A stretch of DNA of 9,346 nucleotides from positions 1-9,346 of the forward strand of contig CAJMCT010000037.1 of NCBI GenBank assembly GCA_905211955.1, written 5' to 3'. This document shows, in pieces, positions 1-6,329 of the stretch. Position 1 is the stretch's first letter, and each line of letters begins with the position of its first letter. The position numbers were made by a program, and so were the translations under genes. The notes under the pieces were generated by a model that was given only the letters and a program-made list of their open reading frames with translations, was not told the DNA's origin and searched no databases. This stretch comes from an uncultured Eubacteriales bacterium. Its GTDB lineage: Bacteria > Bacillota > Clostridia > Christensenellales > Borkfalkiaceae.

Positions 1-58
1 TTTCTCCGCTCCGCTTTTTTCGTCCAGCGTGATAAAGAACAGCTTGCACTTACGATTA

Positions 59-1756
59 ATGGAAAAAAACGAAATAAGGGAAGGAATAGTAAATTCGATA
101 GGATATAACGGAGAAGGAATTATAAAAGAAGATAATTTCGTTATATTCGTTCCTTTTTCCTTACCCGGAGAAAAAATAAGCTACAAAGTTTTAAAAGTAC
201 ATAAAAACATAGTTTACGGTAAGCTTTTAGAAGTAAAAACTCCTGCCGAAAACAGAGAAAGACCTATATGTAGCGTTTATACGAAATGCGGAGGTTGTCA
301 GTATCAACATTTAAGATATTATAGACAATTAAAACAAAAAAGTCTTGTCGTTCAAGACTGCTTAAAAAAGATAGCTAAATTCAATATAGAAGTTCCGTTA
401 ACCGTAAAAAGCGATTTAATTTACGGATATAGAAATAAATTAGTTATTCCCGTAAATAGAGATGAAAGCGGAGTAAAAATCGGATTTTACGCCTGTAATT
501 CGCATAGAATAGTCGACACGACGGATTGTTCTTTACATTCTTCTTGGGTAAAGGACGTAATTCAATGTTTTAGAACTTATATAGCGCAAAATAATGTATA
601 TTGCTATTCGGAGCAAGACAAAAACGGCAGTTTAAGGCATATAGTCGTAAGAGAAATTAACGGAAAATTCATAATAGTAGCCGTTACGAAAGATAAGCTT
701 AAAAACGTAGATAAATTAATTGAAATATTACAAACCAAGTTTAAGTTTTTCTCTTTATATATAAATTACAACGATAAAGACACAAACGTGGTAACAGGCG
801 AAAATTTTGACTTAGTTTACGGTGAAAGCGGATTAATGCAAACGGATTTCGGCATTACTTACGAAGTAGGCCCGCAAACTTTTTTACAAGTAAACAACGG
901 GGTAAAAATTAAACTTTATTCGGACATTAAAAAATTCGTTTCAAACTGCAACGCTAATTTCGTAATAGACGCTTATTCCGGCGCAGGACTATTAAGTTCA
1001 ATTATTGCAAAAAGCGGAAATACCGTACACAGCGTGGAAATCGTAAAGGAAGCTTGCGTATACGCTGAAAAACTTGCAAAAAATAACGGAATTCAAGAAA
1101 AAATGATCGTACATTACGGAGATTGTTCGATTGTTATTCCGCAAATAATAGAAGGTTGCAACGGCGATTTCCAAATAATTTTAGACCCGCCTAGAAAAGG
1201 GGTAGATAGGAAGCTTTTATCGCTAATTAAAAACAGTAAACCAAAACAAATAATTTATTGTTCTTGCAGTCCGCAAACTTTATCGAGGGATTTAGGGATA
1301 ATTTTAGGGACGATAAACGAAGAAAGCGGTGAAATTGTAAAAAACGATTTGCCTGTAAGTGAATACGAAATATCTTATATTCAGCCTTACGATATGTTCC
1401 CTCAAACAAAGCACGTCGAAACGTTGGTGGTATTATCCCACAAAAAGCCCGATTCGCATATCGAAGTAAAAATTGACTTCGACAATACGTCTCTTGATAA
1501 GTCGGCAATAGCCGAACGAGCAGAGAAAAGAAAGCCCAAAGACAAGCCAACGTACAAGGATATACAGGATTGGGTGGAGAAAAACTACGGTTTTAAGGTA
1601 CACACCGCTTACATTGCAGAAGTGAAGAGAAACGAGGGACTACCAATGTACGACGCACCCAACGCCGTGGAAGAATTGAAACGTCCGCGTTCACATCCAA
1701 CAGCTGAAATGGTAGAAGCGATAAAAGACGCTCTTAAACACTTTGGGATAATTTAA
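59..1756 (+). CDS. rlmD: RlmD/RumA-type 23S rRNA (uracil-C5) methyltransferase with C-terminal extension
   Basis: Predicted SAM-dependent methyltransferase that forms 5-methyluridine in 23S rRNA (U1939 type). From the ATG at 59 (565 residues), a TRAM-like RNA-binding domain covers about residues 5-60. An iron-sulfur cysteine set follows at C71, C77, C80 and C157. The SAM site VIDAYSGAG is at 302-310, DPPRKG at 376-381, and the catalytic Cys is C403 in CSCSP. The usual C-terminal motif DMFPQTKHVET ends near 455. Residues ~461-565 are an extra module (TYKDIQDWVEKNYGF, AYIAEVKRNEGLPMYD, DALKHFGII) not present in typical RlmD. Codons in this module are richer in GC than the body (134/300 GC at 1441-1740 against 97/300 at 361-660, hand counts). 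A GTG at 29 is in frame, but it would add 10 residues ahead of the TRAM start. Neither start has a visible ribosome binding site. Family call sure; exact target uridine less so. Confidence 0.93.
   Translation: MEKNEIREGIVNSIGYNGEGIIKEDNFVIFVPFSLPGEKISYKVLKVHKNIVYGKLLEVKTPAENRERPICSVYTKCGGCQYQHLRYYRQLKQKSLVVQDCLKKIAKFNIEVPLTVKSDLIYGYRNKLVIPVNRDESGVKIGFYACNSHRIVDTTDCSLHSSWVKDVIQCFRTYIAQNNVYCYSEQDKNGSLRHIVVREINGKFIIVAVTKDKLKNVDKLIEILQTKFKFFSLYINYNDKDTNVVTGENFDLVYGESGLMQTDFGITYEVGPQTFLQVNNGVKIKLYSDIKKFVSNCNANFVIDAYSGAGLLSSIIAKSGNTVHSVEIVKEACVYAEKLAKNNGIQEKMIVHYGDCSIVIPQIIEGCNGDFQIILDPPRKGVDRKLLSLIKNSKPKQIIYCSCSPQTLSRDLGIILGTINEESGEIVKNDLPVSEYEISYIQPYDMFPQTKHVETLVVLSHKKPDSHIEVKIDFDNTSLDKSAIAERAEKRKPKDKPTYKDIQDWVEKNYGFKVHTAYIAEVKRNEGLPMYDAPNAVEELKRPRSHPTAEMVEAIKDALKHFGII
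1405..1440. other. candidate integration/recombination junction inside rlmD
   Basis: The conserved RlmD end motif HVETLVVLS (codons 1412-1438) is the last part recognisable as the normal enzyme. The extension begins immediately after it and base composition rises. Rum/rlmD genes are known integration sites for streptococcal elements (for example phi-m46.1 and ICESp2905), which makes this a reasonable attL/attR-type junction. No integrase gene or second att copy is visible in the window, so this is inference. Confidence 0.3.
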
Positions 1757-1764
1757 TAAGAATT

Positions 1765-1800
1765 AAGGAACTTGGAACTTGTGTCCGAGTTCTTTTTCTT
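1765..1800 (+). terminator. intrinsic terminator of rlmD
   Basis: Arms 1765-1776 and 1784-1795 pair over 12 bp with two G-T wobbles around a 7-nt loop, followed by a T-rich run (1793-1800). It lies 9 bases after the rlmD stop. The left arm sits in a tandem 7-mer, GGAACTT twice (1767-1780). It separates rlmD from the next promoter. Confidence 0.8.
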
Positions 1801-1816
1801 TGCGTTTCAGTTTCGA

Positions 1817-1845
1817 TTGAAAAAGTTCGTTAAATGTTGTATAAT
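1817..1845 (+). promoter_or_regulatory. SigA-type promoter of the polymerase gene
   Basis: TTGAAA (1817-1822) and TATAAT (1840-1845) are separated by exactly 17 bases, close to the housekeeping consensus. Transcription should start near 1852, almost at the AAGGAG ribosome binding site (1852-1857), giving a leader of only about 12 bases. The -10 box lies downstream of the upstream in-frame ATG (1834), which rules that codon out as the start for this transcript. Confidence 0.78.
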
Positions 1846-1863
1846 ATAGGCAAGGAGATTGAA

Positions 1864-4470
1864 ATGGAAATCAAGGGCTATCATATTATTTCGTTAGAAG
1901 CGAAAGATATATACGAACAAGAATTGAAAAACGGTGCGAAAAAAGGGTTTATGTTGCCAACTAACGATGACCGCAAATTTTTTGGCTTGTTCAACAACGT
2001 TTTAGATTACTCCCTTGATTTAATCGAACTTGAAAAGCGCTATCAAAAGAAATATAGAAACAATAGGTTTTCTTTTGAAGACGAATATAATAACAAACAC
2101 ACGCTTACTATAATCAACCTTAAATTTACGTACACGTATAAGGACGAAAAAAACGGAAAAAACCTTAAACAATTAAGAGAACATTTTTATAAGAACGGAT
2201 TTAATCTTAACGGCGTACATTACGTTCGCTATAAAAGAAGCAGCGGAAGTTCTCGTCAAGGTAAGTGCTTATTTATCGACGAGAACCTGTTGAAGGCAAT
2301 GGAAAAGTGGGGCGAGTGCGGATTAAAATCTACGGGCGATTTGGCTTCGTGGGAATCTTATAAATCTCTATCATTGAGTTCATTAAAGGGCACGATAGAT
2401 ATTCCACTTAACGGTATTTTATTTATCCAAGACTGCAAAAGTGAATTTATAGAAGAAGTTGTAAGTGTTGAGGAAAAAGATGGCGCTTTGGTTGCTACGA
2501 CAAAAGAAACCACAATAGAAAACGATATTTGGGACGGGGAGAGTTTGCTCGACGAAAGTTTATTCGTGGAAGACTATGCTGAAAAGCATATGTTACTTCT
2601 CCGTAACAAGTTTTTCAAGTCCTGCGCTTTCAAGACTAAACTTCAAAAATGGTTTAAAGACAAAAATATAACTCTTGCCGACTTAAAAGCAAGGGGATTT
2701 ATTACGCTTGCAACGGATATAAGCCAAATTGTAATGGTAACGACGCCGAACAGTATGAAATTCCTTAAATTTATAGGGGATGAATTTGCTAAAATCAACG
2801 ATAAACTTACTGAAAGTAACGTTCGTAAGTGGATAGATAAGGTTGATAGCACCTTTGGTGTGGTTAAATACGATAAGCGCACGAAGTTTTTCGACGGTAA
2901 AATGGTGCAAAGTAGTTATCAATTTATCAACACTTTGGGCTTTAACGAAAGGCAAGTAGAAGAATTATTAAAACCAAGCAAAGACTATTTAACGACAATT
3001 AGAAGTGATTACGATTTTATGCGCTATCATTTTAGTAATGCGTATAAAGGAGAAAAAGAAGAAGATAGAGAAGAAACGGCGGACGGTTTAGAAGAAAGAA
3101 GTAAAGTGATTTTTGCTTTAATGAAAATCAATTACGATTTTAAGGATACTTTACTTTATTATAATTTTAGAGATAAGGTAGTTAAATCGCAAAAAGATAG
3201 ATTAAAGCAAGGACATATTCTCTTACCGGGAACAAACGCAACGTTGTTTGGAAATGGACCTGAATTGTTATTAGCATTGTCGGGCGAATTTAATTTACAT
3301 AACACAAACAATCAATCGGCTATTTTGGATAAAGGAGAAATTGCTTGTAAAAAGTTTGAAAACGGCGAAAAGTTGGTTTGCGCGCGTTCTCCGCATATTA
3401 CAATGGGTAATTTATATTGCGCTACGAATAACCTTTCAAGTGATATTTGGGATTATTTTGATTTAGGCGAAAATATCGTTTGTGTTAATGCGATTGGAGA
3501 GAATATTCAACAACGCTTAAACGGTTGCGATTATGACTCCGATGCTATGCTTATAACGAACGATAAACTTATCGTGGAAACTGCGTTTAAGCAAAAGGAT
3601 AAATTTAAAGTCCCCGTGTGCAGTATCAAGTCCGACGGAAAGAAAAAGCCAAGCCTTTCGGAGTTAGATTATAATACGAGCGAAAACAAGATAGGGCATA
3701 TTGTAAACTTATCTCAAAAACTCAATAGTATCTTGTGGGATAAGTTAAATGGTGGATCGGATTATGAAAGTATACAAGGAATATACGAAGACGTTTGTAA
3801 ACTTGCCGTGCTTTCGGGTATTGAAATAGATAAGGCAAAGCGTGCATACGATAAAGTTAACGTTTCAAAAGAAATCAAGAAGATAGCGAATAAGCATAAC
3901 GTTGTTTCTCCTGAATTCTTCAGAGAGATAGATTTTGATTATGGCGTAAAAGAACGGAACTACATCTTTTACAACGCTCCAATGGAATACGTATATAGGA
4001 GCGTTAAAGATATCGATTATCGTAAAGGCAAAGAGAAGGAGATACCATACCGAGCTATTTCTAATATGTTAAAAGAGCCTACACCAAAATCTACGTCTAC
4101 CGTTTACGAGCATAGAGATAAAATCGTTGCTATTTGTAAAGAGTTTGAGAAGAAATTAGACTTTTTGTATAGTGAATTTAGGCATTCTGATGATGACGAA
4201 AAGGAAGTTATCTACACAAGGATAAAACAAACGATAGAAGACCGTAACGAACAAGTAAATGAACTGCTTTCTGAAGAATACGTTTTATACTTAATCTTGA
4301 AAGAATACGAAAAGGAAACGGGCGAAAATTGGCATATTTACGCTCCGCTCCTTGAAAACGAACTCTTTAAGGGTATGTTAAAGATGAGTAAAGTAAAAAT
4401 GCAAAAGGTAGTCGAAAAAGATGATGGTGAATACGATTTATACGGCTTAAAATTTGCAAAAATACAGTAA
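1864..4470 (+). CDS. single-subunit RNA polymerase of the RdRP (QDE-1/RDR/YonO-like) superfamily
   Basis: 868 residues from the ATG at 1864, chosen because AAGGAG lies 6 bases upstream and the -10 box overlaps the region just after the ATG at 1834. Hallmarks of the RNAi RdRP superfamily occur in the canonical order: YVRYKRSSGSSRQGK near 120-134 (RDR 'S.SqlR' region), QSSYQFINTLGF at 349-360 (like plant RDR 'LNRQIITLLSTLGV'), GTNATLFGNGPELL at 456-469, RSPHITMGN at 508-516 (like 'KNPCLHPGD'), the catalytic metal triad DYDSD at 556-560 (usual DxDGD), IGHIVN at 610-615, and LAVLSGIEIDKAK at 647-659 (like 'LAELHSIAVDFPK'). A mostly helical tail follows (~735-868). Known relatives include eukaryotic RNA-copying enzymes and the phage SPbeta DNA-dependent polymerase YonO, so the template is open. 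It has its own promoter and terminator. The usual Gly of DxDGD is Ser559. Family call strong; function unknown. Confidence 0.88.
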   Translation: MEIKGYHIISLEAKDIYEQELKNGAKKGFMLPTNDDRKFFGLFNNVLDYSLDLIELEKRYQKKYRNNRFSFEDEYNNKHTLTIINLKFTYTYKDEKNGKNLKQLREHFYKNGFNLNGVHYVRYKRSSGSSRQGKCLFIDENLLKAMEKWGECGLKSTGDLASWESYKSLSLSSLKGTIDIPLNGILFIQDCKSEFIEEVVSVEEKDGALVATTKETTIENDIWDGESLLDESLFVEDYAEKHMLLLRNKFFKSCAFKTKLQKWFKDKNITLADLKARGFITLATDISQIVMVTTPNSMKFLKFIGDEFAKINDKLTESNVRKWIDKVDSTFGVVKYDKRTKFFDGKMVQSSYQFINTLGFNERQVEELLKPSKDYLTTIRSDYDFMRYHFSNAYKGEKEEDREETADGLEERSKVIFALMKINYDFKDTLLYYNFRDKVVKSQKDRLKQGHILLPGTNATLFGNGPELLLALSGEFNLHNTNNQSAILDKGEIACKKFENGEKLVCARSPHITMGNLYCATNNLSSDIWDYFDLGENIVCVNAIGENIQQRLNGCDYDSDAMLITNDKLIVETAFKQKDKFKVPVCSIKSDGKKKPSLSELDYNTSENKIGHIVNLSQKLNSILWDKLNGGSDYESIQGIYEDVCKLAVLSGIEIDKAKRAYDKVNVSKEIKKIANKHNVVSPEFFREIDFDYGVKERNYIFYNAPMEYVYRSVKDIDYRKGKEKEIPYRAISNMLKEPTPKSTSTVYEHRDKIVAICKEFEKKLDFLYSEFRHSDDDEKEVIYTRIKQTIEDRNEQVNELLSEEYVLYLILKEYEKETGENWHIYAPLLENELFKGMLKMSKVKMQKVVEKDDGEYDLYGLKFAKIQ

Positions 4471-4501
4471 AAATCCATAATATAACAATAAATTTAAAAT
4501 T

Positions 4502-4533
4502 TACCCCTTATACTATGTATAAGGGGTATTTTC
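4502..4533 (+). terminator. perfect-stem terminator after the polymerase gene
   Basis: TACCCCTTATAC (4502-4513) and GTATAAGGGGTA (4517-4528) form an uninterrupted 12-bp stem with a 3-base TAT loop, followed by TTTTC. It starts 31 bases after the polymerase stop. It should largely insulate the FtsH-like gene unless read-through occurs or a promoter lies between them. Confidence 0.88.
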
Positions 4534-4557
4534 TTTAGAGTAGTTTTCGATATGCTA

Positions 4558-4582
4558 TCCCGATTGGACAAGGAGGTCGGGA
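4558..4582 (+). promoter_or_regulatory. inverted repeat in the leader of the FtsH-like gene
   Basis: TCCCGA (4558-4563) pairs with TCGGGA (4577-4582), extendable by two T-G wobbles. The loop side holds AGGAGG (4571-4576), a ribosome-binding-like sequence with no start codon at a suitable distance. It may be an RNA hairpin or an operator. No convincing promoter could be placed between 4529 and 4624. Confidence 0.3.
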
Positions 4583-4623
4583 AAGATAATCTACAATATC
4601 TATTTTTTACGGAGGAATTGCCG

Positions 4624-5913
4624 ATGGCAAAAATGGAACAGATTACTACGAAAACTAAAATTGCAGGCTACGAGAAAGAAGTAGCACAGTTAGAACAATT
4701 AAAAGACTTTCTTCACAATGCGGAGAAATACGCTAATTGTGGGGTACATATTCCCAAAGGGGTACTGCTTTACGGTTATCCTGGTGTGGGTAAAACGGTA
4801 ATGGCAAAGTCCATTGCTGACGAACATATTAACATCGTTGAACTTCGTGCGGCGGATTGCACAAGGGATAATTCGGAAGAATTTATCCAAGAAGCATTTG
4901 CTAAAGCAAAGGAAATGAAACCTTGCCTATTGCTTATTGACGAGTTTGATAAAATTGCAGGTTGTCGTGATGAATTCTATATGGAAATGAACGACAAAGC
5001 AATGAAAATTCTTCTTCAAGAACTTGATTCGCTTAAGGAAGAAAACGGAGTGTTGGTCGTTGCAACTTGTAACGATATTCGCCGTCTTGGTCCTGCGCTC
5101 GTTCGTTCGGGTAGATTTGATAGAATCTTTGAAATAGGCTTGCCATCACTTGAAGACAGAAAGAAAATCTTGAGCCTTTATTACGATAAGATTACAATGG
5201 AAAAGAGCCTTGACGTGGATTACGTGGCGAGAGTTACTTCGGGATATTCGGGCGCACAGCTTGAATGCCTTGTGAACGAATCGGGTATTCTTGCGATTGA
5301 AAGGGGACAAACGAGTATTGATTTTGATTGTTTCCAAACGGCTATGAACAGGCTTGCTTTCCACGGCATTGAAGGGGAAATTAAGGACAACGAAAAGCAT
5401 TTGGTTTCCGTTCACGAAGCTGGACACGCAATCGTTGCATTGTACTTAAAACCCGATAAATTATCGACGGCAACAATTATTCCGCAAGGTCAATCCAAAG
5501 GGCATACCCGTATGATTTACGAAGAAGATTACTACTGCTCTAGGAGTAATCAGGAAATAGATGACGTAGCTATCGCTCTTGGCGGTAGAGTGGCTGAAAT
5601 TATTGAGTTTGGAGAGGCATCTTGTGGTTGTTCAAACGATATGATGCAAGTATTAAGAATTCTTGATTGTATAATAACTGAAAGCGGTAAATTCGGATAT
5701 GAGTATTTGCAATGCAATACGGTTCGTGGTGGTGTAACGAGCGAGGAACAATGTCAAAAAATCGTCGCAAAACGGGTAGAAATTCTAAACGAAACGCACG
5801 AAAAAGTAAAGAATATCATTTTAGAACATAAAGGGGTATTCGATAAAATCGTGGGTGCGTTAGAAACGAAACATCTTTTAAGTCGTGACGAACTCTTAAA
5901 AATGGTAGCTTAA
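4624..5913 (+). CDS. soluble FtsH-like AAA+ ATPase / M41 zinc metallopeptidase
   Basis: 429 residues from the ATG at 4624, chosen for GGAGG at 4611-4615 with 8-base spacing. An in-frame ATG at 4552 would add 24 residues but has no ribosome binding site. ATPase domain: Walker A GYPGVGKT at 51-58, Walker B LLLIDE at 102-107, second region of homology with RSGRFDR at 161-167, and lid SGYSGAQLECLVNE. M41 protease domain: HEAGH at 264-268 with catalytic E265, and LGGRVAE...CSNDMM with D339 as probable third zinc ligand. Membrane FtsH has about 600-650 residues and two N-terminal membrane helices; this protein has none, so it is probably cytoplasmic. Where FtsH has the substrate-gripping FVG pore loop, this protein reads about CTRDNSEE, with no aromatic residue. 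It follows the polymerase gene across a terminator. ATP-driven proteolysis is the likely activity; the substrate is unknown. Confidence 0.9.
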   Translation: MAKMEQITTKTKIAGYEKEVAQLEQLKDFLHNAEKYANCGVHIPKGVLLYGYPGVGKTVMAKSIADEHINIVELRAADCTRDNSEEFIQEAFAKAKEMKPCLLLIDEFDKIAGCRDEFYMEMNDKAMKILLQELDSLKEENGVLVVATCNDIRRLGPALVRSGRFDRIFEIGLPSLEDRKKILSLYYDKITMEKSLDVDYVARVTSGYSGAQLECLVNESGILAIERGQTSIDFDCFQTAMNRLAFHGIEGEIKDNEKHLVSVHEAGHAIVALYLKPDKLSTATIIPQGQSKGHTRMIYEEDYYCSRSNQEIDDVAIALGGRVAEIIEFGEASCGCSNDMMQVLRILDCIITESGKFGYEYLQCNTVRGGVTSEEQCQKIVAKRVEILNETHEKVKNIILEHKGVFDKIVGALETKHLLSRDELLKMVA

Positions 5914-5921
5914 ATTGAACA

Positions 5922-5960
5922 AGGGCGAACTTGAACAAGGCTCGCCCTAATTATTTTATT
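5922..5960 (+). terminator. possible terminator after the FtsH-like gene
   Basis: AGGGCGA (5922-5928) and TCGCCCT (5942-5948) form a perfect 7-bp GC-rich stem. The 13-base loop itself contains CTTG/CAAG. The tail is AATTATTTTATT, only moderately T-rich, so termination may be partial. The 10-mer TTGAACAAGG occurs at 5915-5924 and again at 5931-5940. Confidence 0.5.
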
Positions 5961-5993
5961 AAAGTGGCACAATTATTTTTCGGGAGAATACAA

Positions 5994-6230
5994 ATGAAAA
6001 ATTATATTTATTGTACAACCACTGCAAAAGGTGAGCAAACCTTTTACTTAATGGCACAAGGAACAAAATATTTTCTCTTTGTGCAAGCATATAGAAGAAG
6101 TAATAAAGAAGTTTTTGAACAAGGAATTTCTTTATACGATTTAAGAAAGCTTAAAAAGCATTGCAGTTATAGCGTAAGGCATACAATTCAAAAATTGCCC
6201 GCTTATATACGTTACATAGAACAAGAATGA
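5994..6230 (+). CDS. small hypothetical protein (78 aa)
   Basis: I cannot assign a named family. The start at 5994 has GGGAG (5982-5986) 7 bases upstream. The alternative TTG at 5931 would put the N-terminus inside the hairpin at 5922-5948 and is unlikely. The protein is basic and rich in aromatic residues: YIYCTTTAKGEQTFYL near the start, a short hydrophobic stretch YFLFVQAYRRS, and an end reading QKLPAYIRYIEQE. There is no signal peptide and no clear membrane helix. The ATG-proximal repeated Tyr/Phe strands suggest a compact beta-rich fold followed by a helix, which is inference. It sits 80 bases after the FtsH-like gene and 12 bases before the next small ORF. It may be a small partner of the FtsH-like protein or the first gene of the ADP-ribosylglycohydrolase transcript. 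Confidence 0.7.
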   Translation: MKNYIYCTTTAKGEQTFYLMAQGTKYFLFVQAYRRSNKEVFEQGISLYDLRKLKKHCSYSVRHTIQKLPAYIRYIEQE

Positions 6231-6242
6231 GGAATTATAGTT

Positions 6243-6329
6243 ATGGAAATGACCAAGCGTAAGCAAGAAAGCCATAAAAGGAAGAAAAGATTTGTGAATT
6301 GCATTTCACTTGATTGGGAGGTTGCGTAA
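6243..6329 (+). CDS. possible 28-aa basic micro-protein or leader peptide
   Basis: ATG at 6243 follows GAGGA (6229-6233) by 9 bases, and the frame ends in TAA at 6327-6329, directly abutting the ATG at 6330. The predicted peptide is very basic at first (TKRKQESHKRKKR) and ends NCISLDWEVA. Tight packing and a ribosome binding site support translation, possibly coupled to the downstream gene. At this length an open frame could also arise by chance. No function is recognised. Confidence 0.35.
   Translation: MEMTKRKQESHKRKKRFVNCISLDWEVA

Noticed and set aside
1..60. Reverse-strand reading that looks protein-like (CKLFFITLDEKSG)
   Set aside because: Only about 20 codons are visible with no start codon in frame, so a gene cannot be claimed.
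1834..1863. ATG at 1834 as the polymerase start
   Set aside because: It lies upstream of the TATAAT box (1840-1845), so it would not be on the transcript from that promoter; the ATG at 1864 has an ideally spaced AAGGAG.
1864..4470. Polymerase gene as a displaced piece of the cellular RNA polymerase beta' subunit
   Set aside because: Motif order and the blocks around the triad match single-chain RDR/QDE-1 enzymes; the beta' NADFDGD context and zinc-binding cysteines are absent.
4564..4592. TTGGAC-17-TAATCT as a promoter for the FtsH-like gene
   Set aside because: The -35 matches consensus at only three positions and overlaps a hairpin; too weak to annotate.
4552..4623. ATG at 4552 as the start of the FtsH-like gene
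   Set aside because: It has no ribosome binding site, and the added residues carry no membrane helix or family motif; the ATG at 4624 has GGAGG at good distance.
5931..5993. TTG at 5931 as start of the small protein
   Set aside because: It is inside the hairpin loop after the protease gene and has no suitable spacing to a ribosome binding site; the ATG at 5994 does.
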